Shown piece by piece: positions 32,601 through 39,395 of a stretch of DNA of 40,648 nt. Positions within the stretch are counted from its first letter, which is position 1. Each line of letters begins with the position of its first letter. The notes beneath the pieces are model-generated. The model was not told the DNA's origin. It made no database searches and saw only the letters and a list, made by a program, of their open reading frames with translations. Both the position numbers and the translations under genes were made by a program. This DNA comes from DAOTWP01 sp034435675 (GTDB taxonomy: Bacteria > Chloroflexota > Anaerolineae > Aggregatilineales > Phototrophicaceae). The stretch covers positions 1 through 40,648 of the forward strand of contig DAOTWP010000274.1 of NCBI GenBank assembly GCA_034435675.1, given 5' to 3'.

Positions 32601-35413
32601 TGCAGGAACTGGTCAGCCCCACTGGCATCCGCCTGCTGCTGGGCTATAACGCCTACAACGGGCTGACCGGCATCTGCCAGCTTCCGCTGGAAATCGGCAC
32701 TACCGCACAGTCGATCAGCACTTACGAGCAGTGCGCGGCAGAACGCCCGGAGCGTGTGCTGGTGCAGTACAGCGGCTATGACCGGCTGGGGCGGCTGACC
32801 GAACAGCGCTTCCCCGGCGGGGATACGCTGCGTTTCGATTACGCGGCGGGCGGCGCAGGGCTGCTCACCGGCTGGACAGGCGCTGCGGGCAGCGCGGAAC
32901 TGGTCTACAGTGCCGATGCGCTGACGCTGCTGGCGGCGGTGAACGGCGGCGGGCTGGATTACGACCTGTCGTACCACACGCTGAACCGGCTGGCAGGCGG
33001 GCTTGATGGCGTGGATTACAGCCGTGAGACAAGTATCAGCGTGGACGGGCGCAGCCTGACGTATGGACCGGCAGATGGTGGCGGTTATTTTGTGCGCGAC
33101 GACAAGACCGGCGCAACCGTCACCTACCGCGTGGGCGCGAATCAGGTGCTGACGGCGATTGAATACGACACGGCGGCAGTACGTGTGCAGGCTGCGCCGT
33201 TTGCGGATGGCAACGCCCTGACCGTGTGCGCCCAGTATGCGGGTGCGCAGACCACCCCGCCGGAAAACTGTGCAGATGCTTTCGACGGCACGGGAACGAT
33301 CACTAGTCTCAGTGTGTATACCAATACGCTAGGGGACATCCAGCAACAGAGATTTGAATTGAACGATGTGGCGGCAGTGGATTACATCCCGCAGCGTGAT
33401 GCCGCAGGACAGCCGAAACGCGAGTTCTATCTCGGTTTTCCGGAGTTTTTCCTGTTCAGCGGGCAGAGCGCCGGGGGTTATGCGCTGGTACACAACTACG
33501 ACGCTGGGGGACGTCTGCTGACCACGCGAGTAGGCTTGAATTACAGCGGCAGCAGCAGCGCCCTGCTCTACGCCTCCACCGCGACGTATGACAGCTTCGG
33601 GCGGCTGGTGCAGGACAGTGTGCAGTATGCCGATGGCAGCCTGGCAGATGTGCGCTACAGCTACAGCAGCGACCCCAGCCAGCTTGCCGGACGCCGTGTG
33701 AGCTTCACACAGCCGACCAGCAGCGCACAGGCGGGCGGTGTGCTGCTGGCAGGCGCGGCGCTGCCAGTGGGGTTGTGGCTGCTGCGCCGCCGGCGGGCGC
33801 TCACCCGGCGGGCGTTTGTGCGCGGCGGGTTGGCGCTGCTGGTGCTGGTCGGGGTCGGCACAGCGCTGGCGAGCAAAGCGCTGGCGCAGGACAACCGTCC
33901 ACAGCGGCAGGAACTATTCTTCGCTTACCGCTACGCGGGCGGCAATCTGGCACAGGTGGAGCGTGTGGATGCCAACGGGCAGGCGCTGGAAACCTGCGCC
34001 ACCTACAGCTATGACGCCGCCAACCGCCTGATCCGCGTGGAAAGTGGCGGCAGCACCCGCGAGTACACATATGATGTCTACAACCGCGTCATTGCTGTCA
34101 ATGACACTGTGCTGGTCTACGACGGCAGCAGCCAGACAGCGTTGTTCAGCGATGGCGACGGGACGATGGTTTACGGGCAGCTTCCCGGTACGCTGCCACT
34201 GCTGGCAGTGGGCGCTGACAGCGCGGCGTACCTGTTCGCCAATGAGCGCAGCCTGCTGGGCAGCAGCGATGGCGCAAGCACTGCGCCGCTGGATCTGTAC
34301 GATCCGGCAGGACGGTATATCTACCTTGAGCCGCCCCTGTTCAACACGGCTGCAACCGGCTGCCTGACACTGTTCGCGCCACCCGCGTCGGTAGGCTTGC
34401 AGCCGCTGGCGGATGGACGACTGCTCGATGCGGCTGCCGGGGTCTACTTGCAGGACGGACGCGCCTACCTGCCCGAAGTGCGGCAGATGGCGCAGCGTGC
34501 CGCCGGGGTGGATGCCAGCGGTGGGTTCTACAACGCAGAAACAGCACCGCCCCCGCTGGCGGCACAGACTGCCGACGCGTGGACAGGTTTACGTCGTTTG
34601 CAGCAGGCACAGCAGCACAGCACGTACAGCGACAGCCTGACAGCGAGCGCCGTGCTGGCGCGCTATGCGCCGACACCCATTGGACAGCCCGCGCCGCTGC
34701 TGGGCGACCTGAACATGCCGGGCGCAGCGCTGCGCGGACGGCTAGGCGAACAGATCAGCCTGGCACGCTGGCTGCCGCAGCAGTACAACCTGAGCGGCGC
34801 GCAAGTGCAGGCGCACGGCGGAGTGCTGAGCCTGCCACAGCCCAACGCGCCGGGGCAATCCGCCACGACAGCGCCCGACCTGCTAACGTTTGATCCGCTG
34901 CTGTGGGGCGACCCGCTGTGGCTGCCCGCCGGTATGCCCGCGTCGGGCGATTTGCTGGACAGCGCGCTGGCTGCCCGCCAGCAGCCCATGTGGCAGGTAC
35001 GGCTCTATGACGGCGCGGGCTGGTGGCAGCGTTCGCCAGACGGACTGGCACAGCCAGCCGTGCCAGCGCTGGACAGCCTGCAAACGCCGTCCGCGCTGCT
35101 GCCGCTGCTGCCGCGCCCGCTGCGGTTGACCCCGGCACTGTTCGCCATGCCACAGCTTGCCACGACACTGAACAGTCTGCCGCAAACCAGCGGGGCGCTG
35201 CTGGTGGAGCAGGTGTTTAATGCTTCGCTGCCTGCTGTTCCGGCAGAACTGCCCTATGACGGTGATGCGTGGGCAGCAAGCCAACTGCGCACGGGTGATA
35301 CGCTGGGCATAGACGTTCTGCCTGCCCCGCGCTGGCAGGTGCCCGCCCCGGCAGACTACGCCCTACCCTCTATCGCGGTGGATTGGCTTTACCCGGTGCA
35401 GACCGGGCGGTGA
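26624..35413 (+). CDS. Giant secreted YD-repeat (Rhs-type) protein with internal membrane hairpin
   Basis: This 2929-residue protein begins with a signal peptide (1-34, ending PGAAQA). Residues 50-190 resemble a pre-peptidase C-terminal beta domain. The Rhs start (GNLWYG, then LALVRSYNS) is near 570-620, followed by dozens of YD repeats (YxYDxxGRL) to about 2510. At 2370-2421 the repeats are interrupted by a hydrophobic helix, RRRR, a Tat-like TRRAFVR, a second hydrophobic helix and ALAQ. The end of the shell has LYDPAGRYI, then about 430 Pro/Leu/Ala-rich residues with no toxin domain that I recognise. A ten-G run lies in the coding sequence at 32015-32024. ATG 26624 is chosen because it starts the signal peptide and follows GAGGA. 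Whether EccC handles it is unknown. Confidence 0.93.
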   Translation: MNRHTLRLMMMIFVMSASAVLWLALEVHPGAAQANDPGAVCEDVRLLMQNGGSTPYELALGGGVLASGSTQQSQLDGDTYADFWSFAVLLPRDTFNNPQDTSISIEFPAVDDSAALEVALFRGMELLSAQNSGTTGYQQLTAGLSLNYLLEQDGSYTLVVRRRQISGQGSGYSLRAGYPSAPLALTPIPDNSMGRDFGGERGLNGGIERLALPAVVLAHPGAVTGVGTQNRTQVFFGRNGAVPDVRTAGDITALTLLGGDLAVRDAAQGRLLFVQNYAYQDSLDLSTLQNFRDASGTSIAADWAQVAGVWLLNNCTGILFRDGTTFIAQTPAEGRSLRFGEPTNDLCEAYTIELNALLADASAAQHSVCMTRADLPTSGGYGEMSLTGGVFNLFLTVPYDGETGVKDPDIRQVQAQSTLFTLLRREPDATSSRPYWTLALEDDISITLDWLNLKALTLTGTPEARQLTLVFLDAPRTATTRSGVNLSRFEAFDDVIRIIYKPQGTVPGEQRLLLPASDAYLELITPAGEPAYNPAALPSEAGHFARALNNRGGDCAAVNTLLPQAQCASNGAINPANGNLWYGVTDHSAAGYLLDLALVRSYNSHDYRVDGPFGLGWTSNALLDFNLPFDSASSSRPVDWQTPYFYRTGLNLSWAPRGIVTLETFSGSRHTFASSTPAADGSDTLTAITLPGWTLYRPNLRGAWTLTQPDGLTMTFDRAGRLTSYGYPALSRVVSVTYPRTALNGPGDLAGAPVYLTDTAGTTALRRLELYYHPHGHVAFAVLRDLTGVDVPALDAALANAALDPAALDAIALDCRVQDNCFATRYSYDQRSTPEGGTVYLLSTVEPAYGAPARYAYDDLLRLIWHDDPHAPIAQTMVYDYEQDSAAVRAAFILPVGTTPDALSETLTPWRTLGASVSGSERTVTVTDYPLYGIPADGAGIQRTYRYSLAGGNLRAAEGTFTLLGESTPLSDVAGGDVMALPAQYTWQNGLLTGFNQRVIPGGGGGRNTTTLLYSRSGQFSGVDNSGFPDLGLSYTESGQISAVGFPDSTQMQFSGFDARGLPATRQDRYGAATAFTWDEQGWLQSADDGRERFEFTYNAVGLVTGVTRYGLDSPDDSGYTTSYRYDGLGRLLSVDTPELGFTFGYAYAAPDSTGAHDCDPTTGDDLPGAALTVESVDTLGVFTEQRFDARGWLLETRVTADSKGADYLRRSSYEYDVLGRVCIERHWLLEADGSETPFNTLYRYNDAVTALPALPGDSGDTVIRGFSVTRLTPDGQAQTYTYDALGRIRETQGSSGSRTRYDYSAYNGAANGLQIIQRDYVQDALSATTVYRFNTQWQLIGVQRSTPASAERPALTLEWEVFIGADNVNLRAVEADSAGVQAATYTQASSPPALPAGVTFNLTSPMTGGSTEIDPALAVTYDTFGRPAMLTQQVGGVAQTTQLVTCALANGTQQTRRSLPNQSTPFGCASADFAASVTYDAFGRLLGVQDAYGVRSIRYTPDSDLWRVTVTASSEADTLERTLWLDTLGQVRRYQDPELDLQRDYTYDTLGRLKAVDVTTLSAGEPVPEASYTFTFDSGDRLLRIEDGLERGFAYSYNRAGQVTVEQNLNTGEITTYVYDAAGRLTSVIAPNGATTRYSYDDPADSQRVTGVSTPAGGQERFIWDDQRQTLTYIDALQRETVYRWDALGQLYAVTDAAGQQTEWRYDTGGSLTSQRVLDARGTEQQNITLTYAGPQEVRISESQTPGWNWQMLLLPGGSPALVTNPAGYALRLGYDPFGRVQSIDAGGERAWALSRGGGALTLESTGFAGAAVVTLAIDPLYRLTDDGRQQVEYLTATRGSSTAQRLSFPDGSQQLRLLLPGIDNPPTLPRIVQAVPGVRVVYSYTGSGLLTSIERAVCMEAGDYALPEDPRDLEDMTDPCAMLQSAPANDPPLVWHSEERFVYNDSGQIIRAIDSEQNIQTFTYDSAGNLVTYQDKNGATFTYRYDALNRLQELVSPTGIRLLLGYNAYNGLTGICQLPLEIGTTAQSISTYEQCAAERPERVLVQYSGYDRLGRLTEQRFPGGDTLRFDYAAGGAGLLTGWTGAAGSAELVYSADALTLLAAVNGGGLDYDLSYHTLNRLAGGLDGVDYSRETSISVDGRSLTYGPADGGGYFVRDDKTGATVTYRVGANQVLTAIEYDTAAVRVQAAPFADGNALTVCAQYAGAQTTPPENCADAFDGTGTITSLSVYTNTLGDIQQQRFELNDVAAVDYIPQRDAAGQPKREFYLGFPEFFLFSGQSAGGYALVHNYDAGGRLLTTRVGLNYSGSSSALLYASTATYDSFGRLVQDSVQYADGSLADVRYSYSSDPSQLAGRRVSFTQPTSSAQAGGVLLAGAALPVGLWLLRRRRALTRRAFVRGGLALLVLVGVGTALASKALAQDNRPQRQELFFAYRYAGGNLAQVERVDANGQALETCATYSYDAANRLIRVESGGSTREYTYDVYNRVIAVNDTVLVYDGSSQTALFSDGDGTMVYGQLPGTLPLLAVGADSAAYLFANERSLLGSSDGASTAPLDLYDPAGRYIYLEPPLFNTAATGCLTLFAPPASVGLQPLADGRLLDAAAGVYLQDGRAYLPEVRQMAQRAAGVDASGGFYNAETAPPPLAAQTADAWTGLRRLQQAQQHSTYSDSLTASAVLARYAPTPIGQPAPLLGDLNMPGAALRGRLGEQISLARWLPQQYNLSGAQVQAHGGVLSLPQPNAPGQSATTAPDLLTFDPLLWGDPLWLPAGMPASGDLLDSALAARQQPMWQVRLYDGAGWWQRSPDGLAQPAVPALDSLQTPSALLPLLPRPLRLTPALFAMPQLATTLNSLPQTSGALLVEQVFNASLPAVPAELPYDGDAWAASQLRTGDTLGIDVLPAPRWQVPAPADYALPSIAVDWLYPVQTGR
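32015..32024 (+). repeat. Ten-base poly-G tract inside the Rhs gene
   Basis: An uninterrupted run of ten G encodes Gly residues in the motif SRGGGALT. The reading frame is open on both sides as given. Runs of this length are prone to slippage, either in the cell or in sequencing. Confidence 0.9.
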
Positions 35414-35429
35414 TACAGGGAAAGGTGCG

Positions 35430-35903
35430 CTACCACAACCCGGCGACCTGCCGCAGAATAGCGAATTCGCCGATATGGTAGCTGTTGTGCTGGGCGACAA
35501 TCAGGATTTCGCGCAAAATGGTGTGCCCGTCGTAGCCGTGCGGAATCGGCGTGTAGAGATCGGTGCGCGGGTCGTTGACCAGTGCGACCAGTGCGTTCAG
35601 GTCTGCCAGGAAGCGGTCTAGTGTTTGCTGCCAGCCCGCGGCGTCAGTCACAGCATCGCGCGGGAGCCAGTAGTCGCCGGGCCATTCCATGTGCTGGTAC
35701 TGTGGATTGCGAATGTAATCGAGAATATCCCACTGGCAGATGCGCAGGTGTTCCAGCAAATGCCAGAAGCTGTAGTCCACCCCGGCGGGGCGCGTGTTGT
35801 AATGTGCCGCCGGAAAACCGCGCACGGCATCCTGAAAGATCATGTGAGCCTGGCGCTGGGTGAGCTGATTGACAAGCTGTTCACGCAGATGCATATCGGA
35901 CAT
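35430..35903 (-). CDS. DinB-like four-helix-bundle protein
   Basis: A 157-residue protein with the DinB/YfiT-type pattern: H48 (and H52) in SFWHLLEHL, then H139-N-S-Y-H143 in the final helix region, giving a candidate three-His metal site. Family members are metal-binding bundles, some acting as thiol transferases in bacillithiol or mycothiol chemistry; the substrate here is unknown. ATG 35903 has AAAGGA seven bases upstream; an earlier start at 36002 would add an unrelated N-terminus. It is convergent with the Rhs gene, with only 16 bases between their stops and no terminator seen. Confidence 0.82.
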   Translation of the reverse strand: MSDMHLREQLVNQLTQRQAHMIFQDAVRGFPAAHYNTRPAGVDYSFWHLLEHLRICQWDILDYIRNPQYQHMEWPGDYWLPRDAVTDAAGWQQTLDRFLADLNALVALVNDPRTDLYTPIPHGYDGHTILREILIVAQHNSYHIGEFAILRQVAGLW

Positions 35904-35931
35904 GCGGCAATCCTTTCGCTGTTGTGTGTAG

Positions 35932-35961
35932 ATTGTATGCGCGGATGCTGGCGCTGACCAA
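35932..35961 (-). promoter_or_regulatory. Candidate promoter for the DinB-like gene
   Basis: On the minus strand, TTGGTC (35956-35961), an 18-base spacer and TACAAT (35932-35937, five of six) lie about 30 bases before the ribosome-binding site and ATG 35903. Confidence 0.4.
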
Positions 35962-36250
35962 CCAAAACGGCGGCTGGTGGCTGGTATTTGGCAATTAGCC
36001 AAAGGCTAACAGGTAATCGCGATAATTTGGGCTTTTTTCTCGCGCCTGACATTAAGGTTTGATGAGTTCAGGCTTAATAAGTACGCCTTCCTGCGGGTTC
36101 AATGCGCTGCTGTTTATACAGCCTGTACAGCTACAGGGGGGTCAGTTTGTTAAAAGACGTACAAACCGCGCTGCCACTGCCCATTTTGAGCGTGAAGATT
36201 TAGCGGAACCTCCACGCCCGAATGGGATACTATTCACAAAAGCCGACTGC

Positions 36251-36279
36251 TTGTATGCCGTGAGAGTTTATGTTATGCT
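36251..36279 (+). promoter_or_regulatory. Candidate promoter for the solute-binding protein gene
   Basis: TTGTAT (36251-36256), a 17-base spacer, then TATGCT (36274-36279). Transcription would start near 36287, beside a perfect palindrome. The rest of the 498-base gap 35904-36401 shows no gene. Confidence 0.45.
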
Positions 36280-36289
36280 CTCATCCCAC

Positions 36290-36309
36290 GTAGCAAGAAT
36301 ACTTGCTAC
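36290..36309. promoter_or_regulatory. Perfect operator-like palindrome GTAGCAAG-N4-CTTGCTAC
   Basis: Two eight-base perfect arms flank aata, 10 bases after the candidate -10 element and about 92 bases before the solute-binding protein start. A repressor bound here would block the start of transcription. The regulator is not in the window. Confidence 0.5.
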
Positions 36310-36401
36310 CAGTTCTTTGCTTCAAGTTCGCTGTGCGCGTGGGGACAAACGCAAGACTGAACGCCGCAGCAACACGTATTAAATAACCTCAGGAGGCTTA
36401 C

Positions 36402-38096
36402 ATGAAGAAATTTTCTCGCGTCATGCTGCTCCTGCTGCTTCTGGCGACCGTAATCGGCGTCGGGGCAGTGAGCGCGCAGGAGTCGGTGCTGGTGGTTGCT
36501 TTCGAGCAGGAACCGCCCAACCTTTGGCCCCTCAACAACCTGACCTTCGGTGGCGTGCTGGAAAGCATCTATGCGCGTGACCTGTGGGACTGGAATGTTG
36601 ACCGTGAAATCTTCCCGATAATGGTTGACGAAATCCCGACCTTTGAAAATGGCGGCGCGGTGCTCAACGAAGCTGGCGACACTGTTGTGACCGTCACCCT
36701 CAAGGAAGGGCTGCTCTGGTCGGATGGCACGCCCATCACCACCGCAGACTGCGAAGTCAACCATCGCATCTGGTCTGACCGCACCACGTCCGACAGCGTG
36801 GGTCGTGGGCAGTATCCTGATGTGGTCAAATCCTTCGAAATCGTGGATGCCCAGACGTTTGTGATCACCTACAACGGCGCGTTCCCGGACTACCTGACCG
36901 CGATTAACGAACGCCCGAAATGCCGCTACCCCGGACACGTCTTTGGACCGATGCTGGAAAATGGCGGCAAGCTGGAAGATGCGCCTTACTTCACGGGCGG
37001 CGCAACCGTCGTGAGCTATGGTCCGTACAATCTGGTGCAGTGGAATATTGGTCAGGACGTGACCTTCGAGCGCAACCCCAACTGGCAGGGCACGGCTCCC
37101 TCCTATGACCGCGTCATCGTGCGCTTCGTCACCAACAGCGAGCAGATGGTCAACGCGCTGTCCGTTGGCGAAGTTGATGTGACCTTCAACTGGAGCGACA
37201 ACCTGCAGCCGACCTACGCGGCAATTGAAGGCGTCGAAACCTTCAACGTGCCGTCGGTTTACGCAGACGCGCTGTGGATTCGCAGCGGCGCAGAAGGCAA
37301 CGACCCGGCGCGCGGCGGTGATGCCCTGCAAGACCCGCTCGTCCGTCAGGCAATCGCCTACGCGATGGATCGTGAGCGTTATGTGGAAGACCTGGTTGGT
37401 CCGGGCGTGCCCGTGCCGTTGACCTGGTATCCGCAGGCATTCATTCCTGCCGACCTGCCCTACATTGAATATGACCCCGATATGGCAGTCGAACTGCTGG
37501 CGCAAGCTGGCTGGACCGACACCAACGGCGATGGCACAGTGGACAAGGACGGGGTTGAACTCGCCGGTTTGCGCCTTGTGACCACCGAAAACACGCTGCG
37601 CAACAACTACCAGCTCGTCATCCAGGAAGACCTGGCGGCAGTTGGCATCGGCACCGAAATCCAGATTATCCCGGCGACCACTCTGTTCGCGTCGTTCACG
37701 GATCGTGGCACCCTGACCACCTTCCAGTTCGATCTGGCGATCTTTGCCAACAGCGCCAACGCCTTCCGCCCGATTGACACCGACAGCTACACCTGCGCGG
37801 GCATTCCGTCGGCAGAAAACCCGGACGGCTTCAACGGCTGGCAGTTCTGCAACGAACGCTATGACGAACTGCAGGCACAGCTCGCCGTGACCTTCCCTGG
37901 TCCGGAACGCGATGCCCTGTGGGCAGAGTCCGTCCAGCTGTTCCACGAAGGCTACTTCTGGCACGGGCTGCGCACGCGCGTGACCTGGTTCGCCGCGGAC
38001 TCCACTGCCGTTGATCCGGCATCGGTGGCAGCGAATGCAGGCAGCCTGGACAGCAACTGGCTGAACCAGATTGAAAACTGGACCCCGGGCATGTAA
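36402..38096 (+). CDS. ABC transporter solute-binding protein, family 5 (oligopeptide/dipeptide/nickel type)
   Basis: This 564-residue protein has an N-terminal signal peptide (MKKFSRV, a Leu-rich core, AVSAQ near 25). There is no lipobox Cys, so it is not an obvious lipoprotein. Family-5 features are present: an early ...EPPNLWPL segment, LKEGLLWSDGTPITTADCEVN at about 100-120, and VRQAIAYAMDRERYVEDL at about 315-333. It captures a ligand, most often a peptide, outside the cell and delivers it to the permeases encoded next. A strong AGGAGG is seven bases before the ATG. It is preceded by a candidate promoter-operator and followed by a stem-loop. Ligand type cannot be read from sequence. Confidence 0.93.
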   Translation: MKKFSRVMLLLLLLATVIGVGAVSAQESVLVVAFEQEPPNLWPLNNLTFGGVLESIYARDLWDWNVDREIFPIMVDEIPTFENGGAVLNEAGDTVVTVTLKEGLLWSDGTPITTADCEVNHRIWSDRTTSDSVGRGQYPDVVKSFEIVDAQTFVITYNGAFPDYLTAINERPKCRYPGHVFGPMLENGGKLEDAPYFTGGATVVSYGPYNLVQWNIGQDVTFERNPNWQGTAPSYDRVIVRFVTNSEQMVNALSVGEVDVTFNWSDNLQPTYAAIEGVETFNVPSVYADALWIRSGAEGNDPARGGDALQDPLVRQAIAYAMDRERYVEDLVGPGVPVPLTWYPQAFIPADLPYIEYDPDMAVELLAQAGWTDTNGDGTVDKDGVELAGLRLVTTENTLRNNYQLVIQEDLAAVGIGTEIQIIPATTLFASFTDRGTLTTFQFDLAIFANSANAFRPIDTDSYTCAGIPSAENPDGFNGWQFCNERYDELQAQLAVTFPGPERDALWAESVQLFHEGYFWHGLRTRVTWFAADSTAVDPASVAANAGSLDSNWLNQIENWTPGM

Positions 38097-38126
38097 TTGC
38101 GCCTGAGGGCAAAACAGCAGCAGATG

Positions 38127-38155
38127 GGCAGCGTTCTCAAGTCGGGGACGCTGCC
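38127..38155 (+). terminator. Stem-loop between solute-binding and permease genes
   Basis: GGCAGCGT (38127-38134) pairs with ACGCTGCC (38148-38155), and weaker inner pairs can extend the stem. There is no T-run, so it is more likely a partial terminator or a 3' stabilising stem that keeps the binding protein more abundant than the permeases. Confidence 0.45.
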
Positions 38156-38173
38156 TGTGTAAAGGGCTGTAAC

Positions 38174-38203
38174 CGTAGGGGCGGGGTGACTCTCGCCCCT
38201 ATG
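38174..38203. repeat. Solo TAGGGGCG hairpin related to the 97-bp element core
   Basis: CGTAGGGGCG (38174-38183) pairs with CGCCCCTATG (38194-38203) with one G·T. The left arm and its context (ccgtagggg) match the internal hairpin of the elements at 9561-9657 and 9871-9967, but the CTAAGTACAACC ends are missing. Confidence 0.6.
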
Positions 38204-38253
38204 CTACTGTGACAAAAACTGATGAGCAAGCGATTCTTTTCAGGACAAATCTT

Positions 38254-39285
38254 ATGGGGCGTTATCTAGTTCGGCGCATTCTCCAGGCAATTCCCCTGCT
38301 TATCCTGGTGAACGTCCTTATTTTTGTGATTATCAAGCTGGCAGGCGACCCGTTCGCCTATCTGGCGATTGACCCGGCGATCAGTGAAGAAGACCGGGCA
38401 TTTTTCCGTCGCAGCCTGGGGCTGGACGATCCGCTGCCGCTGCAATTTGTCCACTGGTATCTGGGTGATGACTGGTATCAGCGCGATCTCGATTTTGACG
38501 GCGAACCGGAAACCTATGGTCAGCGCGCGGGCATTCTGCGCGGCGATCTGGGGCAGTCGATTCGTTTTCGCCGCCCGGTGGATGAGGTCATCGGCAATTA
38601 CCTGCCCAATACGCTGATTCTGGGCTTTACGGCGCTGGCGGTGACCATCACCACGGGGGTCAGCATTGGCGTCTTTGCGGCGCTGCGGCAGTATTCGGTC
38701 TGGGACAATGTCATTACCAGCCTGTCATTTTTGACCTTTTCAATGCCCATCTTTCTGGTGGCGCTGCTGCTGGTGCTGTTCTTCGCCGTGATTCCCGACC
38801 GATTAGGCTTGCCACATCTGCCACCGTTCGGCATGTGTGAGGCAGGCGGCGATTGTTCGATTGATGAGGTGCTGCCGCGCCTTGTGCTGCCAGTGATCGC
38901 CCTGTCGGCAATTCAGATTGCCGCTTACGCCCGGTTTGTGCGCGCCAGCATGCTCGAAGTGATCAACTCCGATTATGTGCGCACCGCCCGCGCCAAGGGC
39001 TTGAACGAACGTCGCATCACCTTCCTGCACACGTTCAAGAATGCGGCGCTGCCTTTGATTGCGCTGATCGCGCTGGATATTCCCATCTTTCTGGCAGGCG
39101 CGGTGGTGACTGAAAGCATCTTCCAGTGGCCCGGCATGGGTACGCTGTTTATTCAGAGCCTGCGCACACTTGATCCGCCCGTGCTGCAAATTTTCACGTT
39201 GATGACTGCGTTTGCGGTGGTCATCTTCCAGATTCTGGCGGATCTGGTTTATGCGTGGGTTGATCCCCGCATTCGCTACAATTAG
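38254..39285 (+). CDS. ABC transporter permease, DppB/OppB type
   Basis: A 343-residue inner-membrane permease with the family's N-terminal motif (GRYLVRRILQAIPLLILVN), about six helices, a large periplasmic loop after the first helix, and the EAA-type coupling loop ARAKGLNERRITFLHTFKNAALP that contacts the ATPase. It ends with the typical DPRIRYN. ATG 38254 is favoured: AGGA is eight bases upstream and the first helix follows directly. A GTG at 38209 would add a polar 15-residue extension. It forms the translocation channel with the DppC-type protein encoded next. Confidence 0.93.
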   Translation: MGRYLVRRILQAIPLLILVNVLIFVIIKLAGDPFAYLAIDPAISEEDRAFFRRSLGLDDPLPLQFVHWYLGDDWYQRDLDFDGEPETYGQRAGILRGDLGQSIRFRRPVDEVIGNYLPNTLILGFTALAVTITTGVSIGVFAALRQYSVWDNVITSLSFLTFSMPIFLVALLLVLFFAVIPDRLGLPHLPPFGMCEAGGDCSIDEVLPRLVLPVIALSAIQIAAYARFVRASMLEVINSDYVRTARAKGLNERRITFLHTFKNAALPLIALIALDIPIFLAGAVVTESIFQWPGMGTLFIQSLRTLDPPVLQIFTLMTAFAVVIFQILADLVYAWVDPRIRYN

Positions 39286-39395
39286 GGCAATGGGCTATGG
39301 TCGTTTTTCAGCAATTCGCCAGCACAGGAGCCGCCCCTGCACAGCAAGTATTGATCGGGTTCGCGCAGCAGCTTAACGGGGACATTTAAAAACTC

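Noticed and set aside
6398..35413. Type VI or phage-tail-like secretion locus, suggested by Rhs plus kinase/phosphatase/FHA
   Set aside because: No VgrG, Hcp, sheath, baseplate, ClpV or TssM-like gene is present. EccC and WXG100 proteins define a type VII-like system instead.
38209..38253. Earlier GTG start of the first permease
   Set aside because: It would overlap the region right after the solo hairpin and add a polar 15-residue extension. ATG 38254 has AGGA at proper spacing and begins the conserved permease N-terminus.
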